From NCBI RefSeq assembly GCF_050624435.1, contig NC_134546.1, positions 10,873,001 through 10,937,000 of the forward strand: a stretch of 64,000 bases of DNA, in the 5' to 3' direction. Positions 47,293 through 59,815 of this stretch are shown here, one piece after another. Source of the DNA: Tenrec ecaudatus (taxonomy: Eukaryota; Chordata; Mammalia; Afrosoricida; Tenrecidae). A program made the position numbers and the translations under genes. Numbering within the stretch: position 1 is the stretch's first letter; every line of letters begins with the position of its first letter. The notes under the pieces are model-generated. The model searched no databases, was not told the DNA's origin, and was given only the letters and a program-made list of their open reading frames with translations.

Positions 47293-50226
47293 GTAAGTAG
47301 TAGACAGTTTTTAGATAGCATGTGTTTCTGTTAGTTTCGTTTTAATAAGTGTCTTAAAACCTTAAGAATTTTTAAAATGGCAATTATCTGAAAGCATTAA
47401 ACTTGTTAACTCCTTGCCTCTTTACTTCTGAGCTGTTTCTTTTGATATTTCTAGATCAGTAGCCTACTCAGCCGATTATCTTATGTATTATGTATTCGCT
47501 CTTCCTGATAGGATAAGTGTGACTTGAGCTCACGCTTATTTTTCTCTTCATCCAGTATGCTTATATCATCACACATTTTGACTAAATTATTTGTTGTTTT
47601 CATTATTATTATGTCAATATTATTTATAGCCACTATTTCCTTTGTAGCACAACTTTATTTTGACTTAATACCTGCCTTTATTTTCTTTCCTCATTTACCA
47701 AGCCTTTCAATATCCTCCACCAGCCTCTAATACAATTTTACTTGTGGTCAACGCGATGAGGTTACGTGTTTGATTGTCTTCCGTTCCAGTCTGGAATTGC
47801 TTCCCCGTGGGCCTCCCACATGCATGCTGTATAACTGCTGCCCGCACTTGGGTTTCTTGTTAGCTCCCACTGGATAAAAGGAGCTTCAGGGGTACTTTTT
47901 AAATTCATTCTGTCCTCACACTCACCTCATAGAGCAGGATCTCCCCACTGTTGTTGGTCGTTTGAAATTCCACAGCCTTGGGGTGCACCTTCTTTTCATT
48001 TATTGGGTTGAGCATTGGGGGGCCTGGCTGTCTGGAGGTTCTATTCTTTAGTATGGTACAGCTTTTTTATTTTCTGGACTATACTTCATAATCTCTATAT
48101 TAAGGAAAATTACTATATGTAAGTATATACAAATACACATACAGTGAATTAGGTGTTTAACTTGAATTTTTAAGAAATATTATTACCCTTGTCGGCACGG
48201 GCATGTTAAAGGCTCTGCCCACTGAATTTGAAGGGCCGTTTCCTTATACAAGTACTCTGACTGATGCTTTATTTCTAGTGCTCTGCTTTATCTTTCTGGA
48301 ATGCCTATTAGTGGAATAGTAGAGTATCTAGATTGATTTTTTTTTCATTTTAATCTCAAAGTTACTCTTACTCCTGAGCACCTCTTCCTCTCTTGCACCT
48401 CACTCCACATCTCCAGAGGCATTCCCTCCCTCTGTAGGGCTCTCCTTTCTCCAGTCTCCTGAGTGAGTTCCTACTCCTTCACCCCTCTTTGTGACCTCAT
48501 ATGTTTATGGGTTAAGTTCTTAATTATCTCTTAATTTTACAGAAAATACTGTTCCTTATTTCGGTGTGGTTCTGGAGAGAGGACAGAAAAGTTTATATTT
48601 TGCCATCTTGAAGTTGCTTAAATGTCATCTTTACAAGTATACTAGTTGTATAGACAGATTCAAAAGCGTTCATACTTTTCTAAAAAGTTTATACATTAGT
48701 TTTTCCCTGAGAGATTCATTCTAAAGAATGAATACAACTGTACAACAATGCATACCGTAGACTATTAGGAAGTAGTCATTGCTTCACTGTAAAAATGGTA
48801 CGGTGGGGCCTTTCAACCTCCTCTGTAAGTTCACAAGGAAGGAAGAGTCAAAGATCAGCATCAGCCGAAGGCAGAGTCCTGCTAGACAGAGGTCACCAGT
48901 TCTGACACCAGCCTTCCCTCCTACAGCACCACGTCTCTGCTGGGTTCACTAATCTAGTGCAGAGGCCACATAGACTCACAGAGCGTACTCACAACTACAG
49001 GCTTCATGAAGTATAACGTTCCAATGTGAGATCAGGATTGACAGGTTATAGCTCAGGATCGGGAAGCATATAGGCAAAGTCTAGCTTCTTTAGTGCAGGA
49101 CCACTTTCTCCGCATCTCTCATCCCAGTGAAGATAAACTTCCTCTCGACCCTTTGCCCCACTCAGGCCTGGCTGCTCAGGCAAATGTTCCGAGTGACACA
49201 GATAGATGCCCAGAGGCACCCCACTCTTCCAGGAATCCCCCAAGAGATTCATTCTAAAGAACGAATACGTCACTTGGCTCTCTCAAGACATGGCTCTGCA
49301 CAGTCACAGTGCCTGCCTTGCTCAATGGGCCCATCGTGCCACCTCAGCCAGTCTCCGGGGTCTCGTGCCGACAGACATTTTCCTACCACTACTTCTCACT
49401 GTCCCCAGCAGTGAGGAGGTTCTCGGTGTGTGTGCTCCTCCGAGATCTCTTTTCCTAATGGTCATGAGGGCGGCTGAGTCAGAATCAACTCTACAGCAGA
49501 GGGTTTCTTTGGAGGTGTTAGTGAAGTTCCCTCTCCTAGCCTTTGGGTTGGCTCATTTATTTGACTAAGCTATCCCTTTGTTAAGGAAGGTTCCACGCTC
49601 CTTGTTTGCTTAGCACTGCCAGTCCTACCCATTCGATGTGTGGGCGTCCGCAGACTGGCTGGCAGGGCCACATGCAGCAGTTCAGTGCACAACACTTGGT
49701 AACAACAAGATTCAAACCATGACAGCAACTTATATAAAACTGTGGAACTATGACGGAGTAAATGCTGGTGCATCTGTCTAATAGCATGTGCAGCCTTTTA
49801 AAAAGATACACATGCAGACTAGGAAATGCATGAAATATGATTTATGTATGTATCACAGTCATAACCGGGTGTTAGTGGACCAAGACTCAAGGAAAAAACA
49901 CAAGTATTGGATTAGCTGTATTAAGATGGTGGAGGTACTAAATGAGTTTTTTTCCCTTCCTTAATTATTTCTCTTTGTTTTTACAACAAAAAGGGAATAA
50001 CTTACAGGTTAATTTCTACTTAATTGTTTCTGCTTGACTTCATATCATTTCAGATTTGTCTAACTTACTTTTCCAATAACTATAAGTGCTGGCTATTAGT
50101 TATATGCAGATAATAGTTATATGCTCATTTAGATACAAGATGATTGGAATGTGTACCATGTTCTAGTCACATTGAAAGTGGAATTCCAAAAGGGAGCTCT
50201 GAACTAACCCACTATTGCTGGTGTAG
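47293..50226 (+). other. AFTPH: AFTPH intron 3 (2.9 kb)
   Basis: The intron starts gtaagt and ends gtgtag. 47300-48700 shows nothing I can name. 48700-49800 is richer in GC and contains a 26-base direct repeat and a likely interspersed repeat described separately. Confidence 0.9.
48710..49268. repeat. Segment bracketed by a 26-base direct repeat
   Basis: 48710-48735 and 49243-49268 are identical at 25 of 26 positions (they begin agagattcattctaaagaa). The roughly 507 bases between them are GC-richer than the surroundings. This could be a target-site duplication around an insertion, or two copies of one motif within a longer repeat. A short AfroSINE-like tail follows at 49474-49510. Confidence 0.6.
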
Positions 50227-50353
50227 GGAACTGCTGGACGTGTGGACGGAGCTTCAGGACATCCATGATGCACATGGCTTGCGCTATCAGTGGGGCGGCT
50301 CCCATAGCAACAAGAAGCTTTTGTGCTCCTTGGGAATAGACACCCGGAATATT
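50227..50353 (+). CDS. AFTPH: Aftiphilin coding exon 4, residues 688-730
   Basis: The acceptor is tgtag at 50222-50226 and the donor gtgagt begins at 50354. The single first base completes the Gly codon from exon 3, and 42 full codons follow, beginning ELLDVWTELQDIHDAHG and ending GIDTRNI. This is one of the most conserved stretches of aftiphilin, and its only Cys lies in KKLLCSLG. The exon is followed by a short intron of 332 bases, the shortest in the window. Confidence 0.95.
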
Positions 50354-50685
50354 GTGAGTTTGTTACTGTGTTTAAAAATTCTGTTAGAGCCCTCTTCAGT
50401 AAGTTAGCTCCTCAGAAAAATAAATCTTCGCTTATTTAAATGTTTATCTATTTGAATATGCCAACTTTTCCATTAAATCCACCTTTTTCTCTGTAATCAA
50501 TGTTTCTTATTCTTAGAAAAAGTTATTTCCATGTCTTTTCTTAATTATAAAATGGTGATGTTGACAGGGCAACAGGTTCTTCAGTATATTACAATGTATG
50601 TAGTGCATTAGAAACATGAGTTGGGAAATAGCCTGTGACGGATCATTCTCTAATTATGCCTTCTTTCTCTCCCACTCGTGTGTAG

Positions 50686-50742
50686 CTCTTCACGGGCAAC
50701 AAGAAGCAGCCTGTCATAGTGCCCATGTATGCAGCAGGATTG
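50686..50742 (+). CDS. AFTPH: Aftiphilin coding exon 5, residues 731-749
   Basis: This is a 57-base microexon in phase 0 on both sides, with acceptor gtgtag and donor gtgagt. It encodes LFTGNKKQPVIVPMYAAGL. Because its length is a multiple of three it could be skipped without a frameshift, but the sequence gives no evidence that it is. It matches the aftiphilin segment following DTRNI. Confidence 0.95.
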
Positions 50743-53664
50743 GTGAGTACAAACTGTCTCTGGGTCATCACTACTTCTGATACGTAGCATGGCATGGAAC
50801 GTGTACTTTATAAGTGTACTGATCTTTTCCATCTCAGAAATCCCTTCAATAAAAATTTTCTATATTCTAGTGATTGTAGATACACTTTTGTTTTAGATTG
50901 GTATTTTTCCCTTAGTAATATTAATTCTTAACATGTTCTATAAATTGTGCCTGGGAGGTGTCTCTCTCTTTTCTTTTCTTCCTTTTCCCTAAAAATTTTC
51001 TTTAAAAAAAAGAAGCAATAAAACTATTTTTCATGGTAATGGATAGTTTGTTTTAATCCAGCTGTAATCAGCCTTAAATAGTAGCTTTGAATATATACAA
51101 AAACTTGTCAAGACTGAATGATCATAAATGAAAATGAGCCCAGACCACTAGGGTCCTTAGTTTTCCCATTAATGTTTTGAGTGTGTTGAATTTTGTTGTT
51201 GTTTTTCTTTTTTCCAGGTATGCCAGGTAGTCCAGGATCACAGGAATTTTCATTCTATGTCTTATCAAGACTCAGCCCCATTTTAAAGTTTGATATGTGT
51301 GTGTTTATTAGTGTGCTTTGAGTTATTGGTGAATAAAAATGCCCCTAGGCAAACTAAAAATATTTACAGTTTTCACCAATAACTTAAAAGTCAAGGGGTA
51401 ACACTATCATTAAGAAAGAAGGGAAAAAGGAATCCTCAATGTGGATTTAAATTATCCAGCCCATTCTATGCATGTGAAAGTGAATTTGCTGTGGAACTTG
51501 TTGAATCTGCAAAATTTTGCCATGAATAAGGATCCTTATTCATATCCAATTGGAACATTTTGCTTTGCTTTTTTTTCTTTCCAGTTTTGTTTGCTTTGTG
51601 GAATTGGGCAGAAGTTTTCTGTGTTTGAGCTTTCTTGTCAGTTTCTGTTTCCTTGTAAATAGTTAAGTTGTACTTAAAAAAAAATAATAACCTTGATGAC
51701 TCCTGCCATCTTTTATGTTGTAGATCAGTATAGTCCATAGCTTTTTGTCTATTCGGATTTCTCTTTGTCGTATACAGTAGCATTCCTGAGGTTAGGAGCA
51801 TTGTCATTGTCACATTCTGAGTAGGAACTGAGGATCTCACTGGTGGGGCTTTCACGTGGCATCTTGGGAATAGTGACCTGCTTCCTACTCTTCTGTAGTC
51901 TCAGCACAGCACCCAGTTCTTTCACGTTCACGAGGAGCTGGAGACTAAGGGTTGTGCCTTTTGGTGTGCCTTTGTTCCACTTGTTACTAGTAATCATTCG
52001 ACCATTATGTCAGCCATAGTAAGAAGGCATATTTAGTGAATGTGAATTCCTCTCCTCTCCCCCATCTTTGTGATGGCTTTCTTTTAGAAACACTTTCCAA
52101 CATTTGGTTTCAAATTTTCATTAGACATCACTTTTAAAGGGGTGTTTTACATTTTCCAAACTAAATCCACTGCCATCTAGTCAATTTTGACTCATAATGA
52201 CCCTATACAGGGCTGCTGAAGCTATAAATCCGTACAGGAGGAGACAGCCTCATCTGACTCTCAAGGATCAGCTGCTGGGTTTGAACCACTGACCTTGGGG
52301 TTAGCAGTTCAATGCTTACCTGACAGCAGCACAAAGGCTCTTTTTGCTTTACATATTTGATGTCCCATCTCTTACCAGGGGTAATAGTATCTGAGATAAT
52401 CACTCGAGTCACTGATTCTGGGCCTTTAATGTACATTAGAATCTCTGTTAACACCTCCCCCCCCCCCAAGAATTTCTTGCTCAGTTCATCGATGGGCCTA
52501 AGATTTTATACATACAGAACAAGTCGTCAGGTGAAGCTGAATTTGCTGATTGGGGTACCATATTTTGAGAATCATTGGTTAAAGTGGTAGTTCACATTAG
52601 AAAACTAGGCTGACACGGGTCATTATTTTGCAAAATTCATGTATCATCAGTTTGTACAGTGTCCAGAGAGCCTATATATTATATAAGGTATTAAGTTCCA
52701 CAGTTGGACTTCATCACATTTGTCTTTCTTAACATGCACTGTTGTTTTGAATTGAACCTGTACATTGATTTAGGCAACTTGTGTCCTCTTGTAGCGAGAA
52801 ATTCTCCTTAAAAATTTTTTTTTAATTTAGTATATTCGTATTACTGACCTCGTAATTTTAATTCTTCTAGTTTAAGGGAGAGTTTTGTCTGGGATATAGG
52901 CTTTAAGTGATAAATATTCAAGGGCTTATCAAGTATTATCATTAAATACATAAAAACTTCTATTTACCTGGAGTATTACTAATTTAGTGTTTGGTAGAGT
53001 GTTGACACATTTTTTTCCTTCTTTGTTGCCACACCTGAAGGTCTTGCTTTATACTCAAAAAGTGTGTTAGATTTGTAGCACACTGAAAAGAATATGAGAA
53101 ATGTTGCCCTCTGATATGACAGCGTCTCTGCCTTAGCAGCGCAAAGACCTGAATACGCAGACTTCCTGCGTGGCGCTCGGACCCTCTCCGTGAACTCTCA
53201 CTGGAGTATGTGCAGAGGATGGTGGGCTTCCGAGTCAGCGCTCTGCTCCCCAGGCAGCGCTGTGCGAATGAAGCCCTTCCCTGGCATGTCAGCTTCTGCG
53301 CAGTCAGAGAGAGGGTTCTGTCATTAGGGCCAGGTAGATTAGTATTGCCCTCAGCCCTGCCCCCAAATCCCAGATTGTGCGTAGGTTTTCTTGGGATAGT
53401 GATAACTTAGCACTTTAAAACAAATTTGATTTTAAGTGGGAAGTCTTCTCTCAAAAAGGTTAGGTTCCCAAGGTGTGATTATAAAACATTTCTCATTACA
53501 GTACAAGATTCTCTGTCAACACAATTAAGAATAGTTTCCTTTAGTACTTTCCAAATAACCTATGTTCTTATTTGTCTTCCGTTACATTAAATTTTGTATA
53601 GTTTCTAGGCTGGTTGTCTGCTCTGTCCCCACCCCTGTGTTAATGACTAATGTACTTTTTTCAG
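50743..53664 (+). other. AFTPH: AFTPH intron 5 (2.9 kb)
   Basis: The intron starts gtgagt and ends tttttcag. It holds one antisense AfroSINE (52.2 kb) and a GC-richer patch at 53120-53340. The remainder is AT-rich with no recognisable feature. Confidence 0.9.
52156..52342 (-). mobile_element. AfroSINE
   Basis: An antisense copy with aaatccactgccatctagtc and ctgggtttgaaccactgacc. Confidence 0.82.
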
Positions 53665-53787
53665 GGCATGTTAGAGCCCACCAAGGAACCCCTGAAGCCA
53701 CTCTCTGCTGCAGAAAAAATCGCTTCCATTGGTCAGACAAGCACCATGTCACCAGAGATGAACACATGCACATCTGACCAATTCCAG
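53665..53787 (+). CDS. AFTPH: Aftiphilin coding exon 6, residues 750-790
   Basis: The acceptor is tttttcag at 53657-53664 and the donor gtaaaa begins at 53788. The 123-base exon is phase 0 on both sides. It encodes 41 residues from GMLEPTKEPLKPLSAAEKIA to TSDQFQ, matching aftiphilin. The exon sits next to a fairly AT-rich intron with no recognisable transposon immediately beside it. Confidence 0.95.
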
Positions 53788-55655
53788 GTAAAAACATCCA
53801 GATGCACAGCTATGTTTATATTTGCTCATGTATGCACATATGAGTTCTTTCCCTTGATAGATGCGCTTGTTCATTTGATGATAGATGTGATTATGATTAT
53901 TTATAAACACCCTTTGGCTCACAGTGAACAAATTTTCTATAGTTTCAAAAATAAGACACAGTTTGAGAACTGGGTGAAGATGGTAAGTGGCTTAAAACTG
54001 TCTATACCTTCGTCTCCTTACCTTTCTTCATTTCTTATAAAATGAAAAGTTTGAAGCAAGTTATCTCCAAAGCATTGAGGGATCATAATGACTGACACAC
54101 CGACCGGTCTGCTAAGTGCTTGATTTCCCCCAACAGGAAATAGTGTGCTCACGGCAATGTCTCACCTTTGCTGTTGTATGTTTTTACCCACCGCCTGAAC
54201 CGATTTGTAAAGCAATAAATTCTGTAGGTGTGTCCATTTCCTCAAAAAACTGCTGTTGGAGGGTTTAAGGGGAAGAGTGCTGTTAAGTTTGGATTAGGAA
54301 ACACAAAAAAAGTCCTTTGCCCTTGATACCCCTGTGCCTTTACAGCACATCTAAGCACAAGAGTACTTCCCTCTGCTAAATTTAATAGTGACATCTCCCT
54401 TCTCACATATTCTCTGGAAGAATGAGCCATTTTGAACGCTTCCCACATCGGATTAGAGCGGACTCAGTGGTGGTGGCACATTGGTTTTAGTAGGCTAATA
54501 TTTCTGAGCAAACATTACCCATCTAAAGCATATCCTTTCCTTTCTTGACATTTTTAACCATAAATATTCAACGTTTTCTAACACAAAAGTGCATGTGTGG
54601 ACGATCTTTCCCAGAATAAGTGTTGCAGGGAGCACTGTCCCCCAGTGCTGCTCTGTTTTACCCTCTCCCAGTGCTCTCTGGGAGTCCCAGCATGCCTGTT
54701 ACAGATGCCAAAGAGTCCTGGTTCACTGATCTTTCTCATCTCTGTCCCTCTTCTTAAATGTACTTTACTGCAGAACGCCCCCCTTTTTTGTGGATGTTAA
54801 GTATAACTGCAGATCTAGTTTTTAGAATACACCATAGCTCAAACTCTCCCAGTCGGGTCTACCAAGAGGCAGCTGGCATTCCTGCGGTGTGTGTTAAGCA
54901 TCACTTGGAAGCCAGTCTATTACTGGCCATAAATTCAAGAAATGCCCAGTTGGGCAGCAAGGCAGGTAGCTTGGACCAAATCTCTCGGGAGATAGGGTCA
55001 GTCCTTAGTTGGCATCTTTTTGTGGTCAAATAACTGCAGCTGGCTATCAGCTGTCCTTCCAAGCCTTACCTCTCCCCCAGCATGTCGTTACTTCTACCTA
55101 GCTAGTTGTTAAGGAATTCATTTGAGCAACTACTCAGGATGTCTGCTGAGCATGGGGCAGTTCTTACTCAAAGCCTCTTTTTGCCCCTTTTGCTTGCCTC
55201 CTTTCCCTCTTCCCCACCCACACACTTCTGGGTATTAACAACCCTGTACACAATCGCTTATTTTATCAGATGGAGCTATTGCTAGTCATTTCCCCTGAGC
55301 TGATGTAATTGATTTTATTCTGTATTTCCTTCTAGGCATACCTCATAGCTAATCATTTTTCTGTTGTTGTTTTATTATACATCTGACTAAACACAGAATA
55401 GTCTGGATGACTTAATAAAAACCACGGGTGTTCCTAAAATGGAAGCCCTTTAGAGAGGTGACTGCTAGCTCGGTGGTGTGTGTCATCTATACACACACAC
55501 ACCTGTTTGCACGTGGAAGGACTGTTGTCTCCCTGTTTGTAGGCAAGTATGCAAATTTTCGGCAACATTAAAGCCTAACTTTTGGGGAGAGAGGCAAGAT
55601 GATGGAATTTAGTCTCTTGCTACATGTATGGAAAAGCTACTTTTAATCAAATGCG

Positions 55656-56906
55656 AGAGGGTGCCCCCCAAAAACCGGAATTTATTTCAGAGCTATGTAT
55701 TTAATTTTTTTTTTCACAAAACAACCTTATTGCCTTCAATGTACTCTCCATGACACGTAATACATTTGTCAAATCTGCGATTCCATCCTTGAAAACATTT
55801 TTATAAACTCATCTGTTTGGATGGCTGATAGCACCTCCCTCTTTTTTTTCTTCACCTTTTCTACATTTTCAAATCGCTGTCCTTTCATGTCCCTGTTCAT
55901 TCTCAAAAACAAAAAGAAGTCACACCGAGCAAGGTCAGGTGAGTCAGATGTGTGGGGCAAGAGAGGCATGTGGGTTTTTTGCCAAAAACTGACACACTGG
56001 GATGGCTGTGTGAGCAGGTACATTGTCGTGGTGGCAGAACCAGTCTCCCACCTGCCACAAGTCAGGCCTTTTTTTGTCCCACTGTTGGGCAATCTTTTTA
56101 GAACCTCTAAATAGAAAGCTTGATGAACAGTCTGACCTGGTGGGATGAACTCCAAATGCACTATCCCCCTCACATCAAAAAAACTAATGAATATCGTCTT
56201 GATTTCACTTGACGAGCTTTTTTTGCGCAAGATGACGATGGCATCTTCCACTGGCTTGATTGCTGTTTGCTCTCAGGGTCTTAAGAAAAGCACCATGTCT
56301 CATCACCAGTAATGACCTTGGGGGAAAAGTCCGGGGCACTTCAGAGCTGTTCTTTCAAAGCACGGCATGTTTCCACTCGACACTCTTTTTCCTGGTCAGG
56401 CAGAACCCGAAGCACACCCAAGTCTTCCGTAAAAATTTGCCGAACCGAGCTCTGAGATCGTGCAGTTAACTTTCCCATCCATCTCTTTGATGGTCGGTCA
56501 TCGGTCTTCAAGAGCAAGTGCACAAATTTTGCCAACATTTTCTTCTGTTCAGGAAGTTGACAGACACCCAGAATGAGGTTGGTCATCACTTAACATTTCA
56601 CCTTTTTTGAAACAAGAAAACCACTAGTGCATTTTTTCCCCATATTGCTCTCCTTGTAAGCTGTGTTCAACTTCACAAAAGTTTTTGCAGTATCTTTCCC
56701 AATCGTCCATCATTAAAAAATGAGGCCATCACAAAACTGCTTTTATGAAAAAATTCACTGTGACCAGAGCGAACCTTCCCAGTCCACGTCACTGGGTGCA
56801 CTAACTCAGAGCTGTTTGTTGGATGCTCGCCTAGTGAGGAAAAATGCGCACTACAAAAGTTCTGTCCAGCAGAGCTTTTTTCCCAGTTTTTTGGGGTACT
56901 CCCTCA
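55656..56906 (-). mobile_element. Full-length but inactivated mariner transposon
   Basis: Terminal inverted repeats are readable: the left end has gagggtgccccccaaaaacc, and the right end in reverse complement has gagggagtaccccaaaaaac. The span of 1.25 kb is typical of mariner, and TA follows the right end. On the minus strand the decayed transposase can be followed across frames: a TEENVGKI-type segment near 56500, VRGIVHLEFIPPGQ near 56150, HHDNVPAHTA near 56020 and SPDLARCDFFLF near 55910. These are the mariner catalytic regions. Several stops and frameshifts separate them, and the longest open piece is 160 codons (55769-56251). The first catalytic block, normally TGDETW, is broken by a stop. 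Confidence 0.85.
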
Positions 56907-57798
56907 TATACCTACTTTTATTCTGTTGGGACACACATTTTTTTTAAAACCACACATAAATATTAAATTAACAAGTTTATCCTCTGCTTTTTTCTGATAA
57001 TGTGTGAGCCTCACCTTTAGTTTTTAGATGTTTTGGAGGAACCAAAAAAAGTACTGATTACTGATGGAAATTGGTCAAACTTATTTCTGAATTGACTTAG
57101 GCCTCTGTAGGTCTTCATTCTAACATATCCATGTCCATACCCTCAATTCCAGAATGCATATTAGGATGTATTTTTGTTTATAGTGCTAGAAACTAAGCAA
57201 AATGTGCCTTAGGATCTGAACAGTACTTAAATTGTTTTTTTCACAAAAAATATAGCAAACTTCCCTTTTGCAGTTTGGTTTCGGCATCATTAAACAGTGA
57301 CTTTTAATCTTGGGGCACTGCGTAATTCTCACTGTGGCGGTGTACTAGCTGAGCTGTGTGCTGCTATCCCAACAAAGATAGATACCCGTTATGTTATTTT
57401 TGTTCCCCAGAGTGATTTGAACTCATTCATGAATCTTACAGCCATATTATCTCTTGTCTAGGAATTTACTCATTTATTACAACTATCAATAGTGGGTTTT
57501 TCCCTGAGATTTCTATCTGGAAAGACAGTTTACAGATAAACATTTAGTGATATCCTATGCTTATTGTGGCGAACTGCTTATAATAATTTTGTCATTGGTA
57601 TCCCAAGACAAGTTGTTATTATCAAGAGAACATGTCATAATATCATGGATTCAGTTTCAAAAACCAATCACCTTTTCCTAGAAGAAGCACCTACCCAGAA
57701 AAGCATAAAAAATGAACATAACGGGTTAATAATGCCTCCCACACAGTAAAAGGTCCTTGGGAGGACAAATGGTTTTCACCCACCTGACGACCTAAAAG

Positions 57799-58175
57799 GA
57801 ACCCCTGGTGGCGCTGTGGGTTAGGCATGAGGCTGCTAACTGAGGGTCGGTTGGTGGCCCACACCCAGCAGTCCCTCTAGGCTCTGTGCTCCTGTGAAAG
57901 TTTGGTTTCAGGTGCCCCATCCGGTTGCTGAGCCCTGGGGTCCTCAGAGGGTGTGCACTGGACTGTTAACCACAAGGGCAAAGCTGCCAGCTGTTCCGCA
58001 GGAGAAAGTGAGGTTTCTACTCCCCGTAAAGATTGACAGCTTCAGAACCAGGGGCAGCTGTCCCCTGTCCTATAAGGTTGCTGTGAGTTGGGATCGGCTC
58101 AGTGACAGTGAGTTTGTTTTTTATAGCATCACTATGAGTTGAAGTTGAGAGAGAGAGGAATCGAAATCAATTTGA
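57799..58175 (+). mobile_element. Two AfroSINEs in tandem
   Basis: The first (57799-57930) begins gaacccctggtggcgctgtg and the second (57931-58110) begins gagccctggggtcctcag. The second keeps the middle ggtttctactccccgtaaag and the tail cagtgacagtgagtttg. A tail scrap follows to 58175. Confidence 0.72.
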
Positions 58176-58280
58176 TGCCAGTATTAACCTAAAGTTGGTG
58201 GTTCAAACTCACCTAATGGCTACGAAAGAAAGGCCTGATGATCTGCTCTCTCATCATTACAGCCACGAACCCTACGGAGC

Positions 58281-58634
58281 ACACTTCTCCTCCTTAACAC
58301 ACTTCTACTCCTTAACACACTCTACTCCTTAACACACGTCTACTCCTTAACACACGTCTACTCCTTGACACACGTCTACTCCTTGACACACGTCTACTCT
58401 TTGACACATGTTTACTCCTTAACACACTCTACTCCTTAACACATGTCTACTCCTTGACACACGTCTACTCTTTGACACATGTCTACTCCTTAACACACGT
58501 CTACTCCTTAACACACGTCTGCTCCTTAACACACATCTACTCCTTGACACACTTCTGCTCCTTAACACACTTCTGCTCCTTAACACATGTTTACTCCTTA
58601 ACACACTTCTCTTTAGCACACGTCTGCTCTTTAG
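58281..58634 (+). repeat. 18-bp minisatellite, about 19-20 copies
   Basis: The unit is close to ttaacacacgtctactcc, with variants in three or four positions (a/g, c/t) and a few shortened copies. The array lies inside a SINE: 58180-58280 reads as SINE body ending accctacggagcacacttct, and 58635-58676 as SINE tail (agtcagaatggattctacag). Because 18 is a multiple of three, most frames stay open across it on both strands. The resulting hexapeptide repeats are not evidence of a protein. Confidence 0.9.
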
Positions 58635-59754
58635 AGTCAGAATGGATTCTACAGCAATGGGATTGGTTATGGGTTTTTGACCACACAGTAAAGCATCGTG
58701 GTAAATAAGAGAAAGAGAGCGAGAGAGAGAGACTGACTGGTCTTTGTTTAGACCTAAAAATATAGGTTATGTTTCTGTTTTCAAACCTCTTCAGTCTTCC
58801 AATCTTTAGATCTATGTAATAGAACAGAAGTTTTTTAGTAAGTGTTGTCACTGCCCCTTCCCCAAGAAAAACAAAGGAAAAATCCAAAAATATTTTCTCT
58901 TCAACAGTATTCTTAAAGTGAATCAATGCTTGCTTAGAAAATAACGTGTCATTTACTCATCTTTATATTTAGGCACGTAGGAAATTTTAAATCCTAGGAA
59001 ATTCAAATCACTACTGATAGCTCATTACTAACAATTGTTAAATTAGAGAACCTATTGAAAATAAATGTTTAAACTCTTTTTCAAAATGTAACTCTAATCT
59101 AGTGGCCCATAATGTTCTTCAGACTGTGGAGTGTTCTAAAGAACCAGAGACCTCGGGCTTTGAATGGAAGTTCTCTCGCTGCTGGGTTATGCAACCACTA
59201 ACCGTGTGGTTCCTTTGTCTGAGTAACCAAGAGCTCCAATGGCACCTTCTCTGTTGCACTGTGTTACTGAAGAAATGTTAAGTAATGTCTAGTAGTCATC
59301 TAAAATAAATTCAACATTTTCAGATATACCTCATACTGAACATGATTCACTTGTACTTTGTTACATGACTCGTTAATAAGCAAAAAAAGTGCTGTTTTTA
59401 ATATTTTAGCATCTTTAGTGTAATCAAGCCAGTATTGTGAATCGTAATTTGAGAGAAGATTGGAACCTTGACACAGAACCGGTCCATCAGTTTCTGTTTG
59501 AATATGTAGAGATGCCGAATTTCTCGGCTACAGCCTTGATGACATCATGAAGCCGTGCTGTCTGTCAGTTCTATAACCGCAGTTTGTGTTACTGTCTTCA
59601 GGTGATTTTCCAACACTGTAAATATTCACAGTTTTGTTGTTAGGTTATTTGTTGCCTAGTGATCTTGCTATAGTCATTAATAAAGAATTAAGTAAATCCG
59701 TTTGTTGCTACAACCTGTACTGATTAATTTTGATTTTTTGGTTTTCAACCCTAG

Positions 59755-59815
59755 GAGTCTCTCCCACCCGTCCAGTTTGACTGGAGTAGCAGTGGCCTTA
59801 CTAACCCCTTAGATG
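59755..59815 (+). CDS. AFTPH: Aftiphilin coding exon 7, residues 791-810 plus one base
   Basis: The acceptor is caaccctag at 59746-59754 and the donor gtacgt begins at 59816. The exon encodes ESLPPVQFDWSSSGLTNPLD and one base of the next codon. FDWSSSGLTNPLD is a conserved aftiphilin signature with an aromatic/acidic core. If the donor were ignored, the frame would stay open for a further 27 codons to a TGA, which I treat as intron. Confidence 0.95.

Larger units (their letters stand above)
53788..59754 (+). other. AFTPH: AFTPH intron 6 (6.0 kb)
   Basis: The intron starts gtaaaa and ends accctag. It carries a decayed full-length mariner (55.7-56.9 kb), two tandem AfroSINEs (57.8-58.2 kb) and a SINE-embedded minisatellite (58.3-58.6 kb). 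53800-55650 and 58760-59750 show nothing I can identify. Confidence 0.9.

Noticed and set aside
55769..56251. A 160-codon minus-strand frame as a host gene
   Set aside because: It is a remnant of mariner transposase bounded by frameshifts and lies between mariner terminal repeats.
58281..58634. Possible CRISPR-like array or repeat protein
   Set aside because: The 18-bp units are contiguous with no spacers, lie inside a SINE in a mammalian intron, and are open in several frames only because the unit is a multiple of three.
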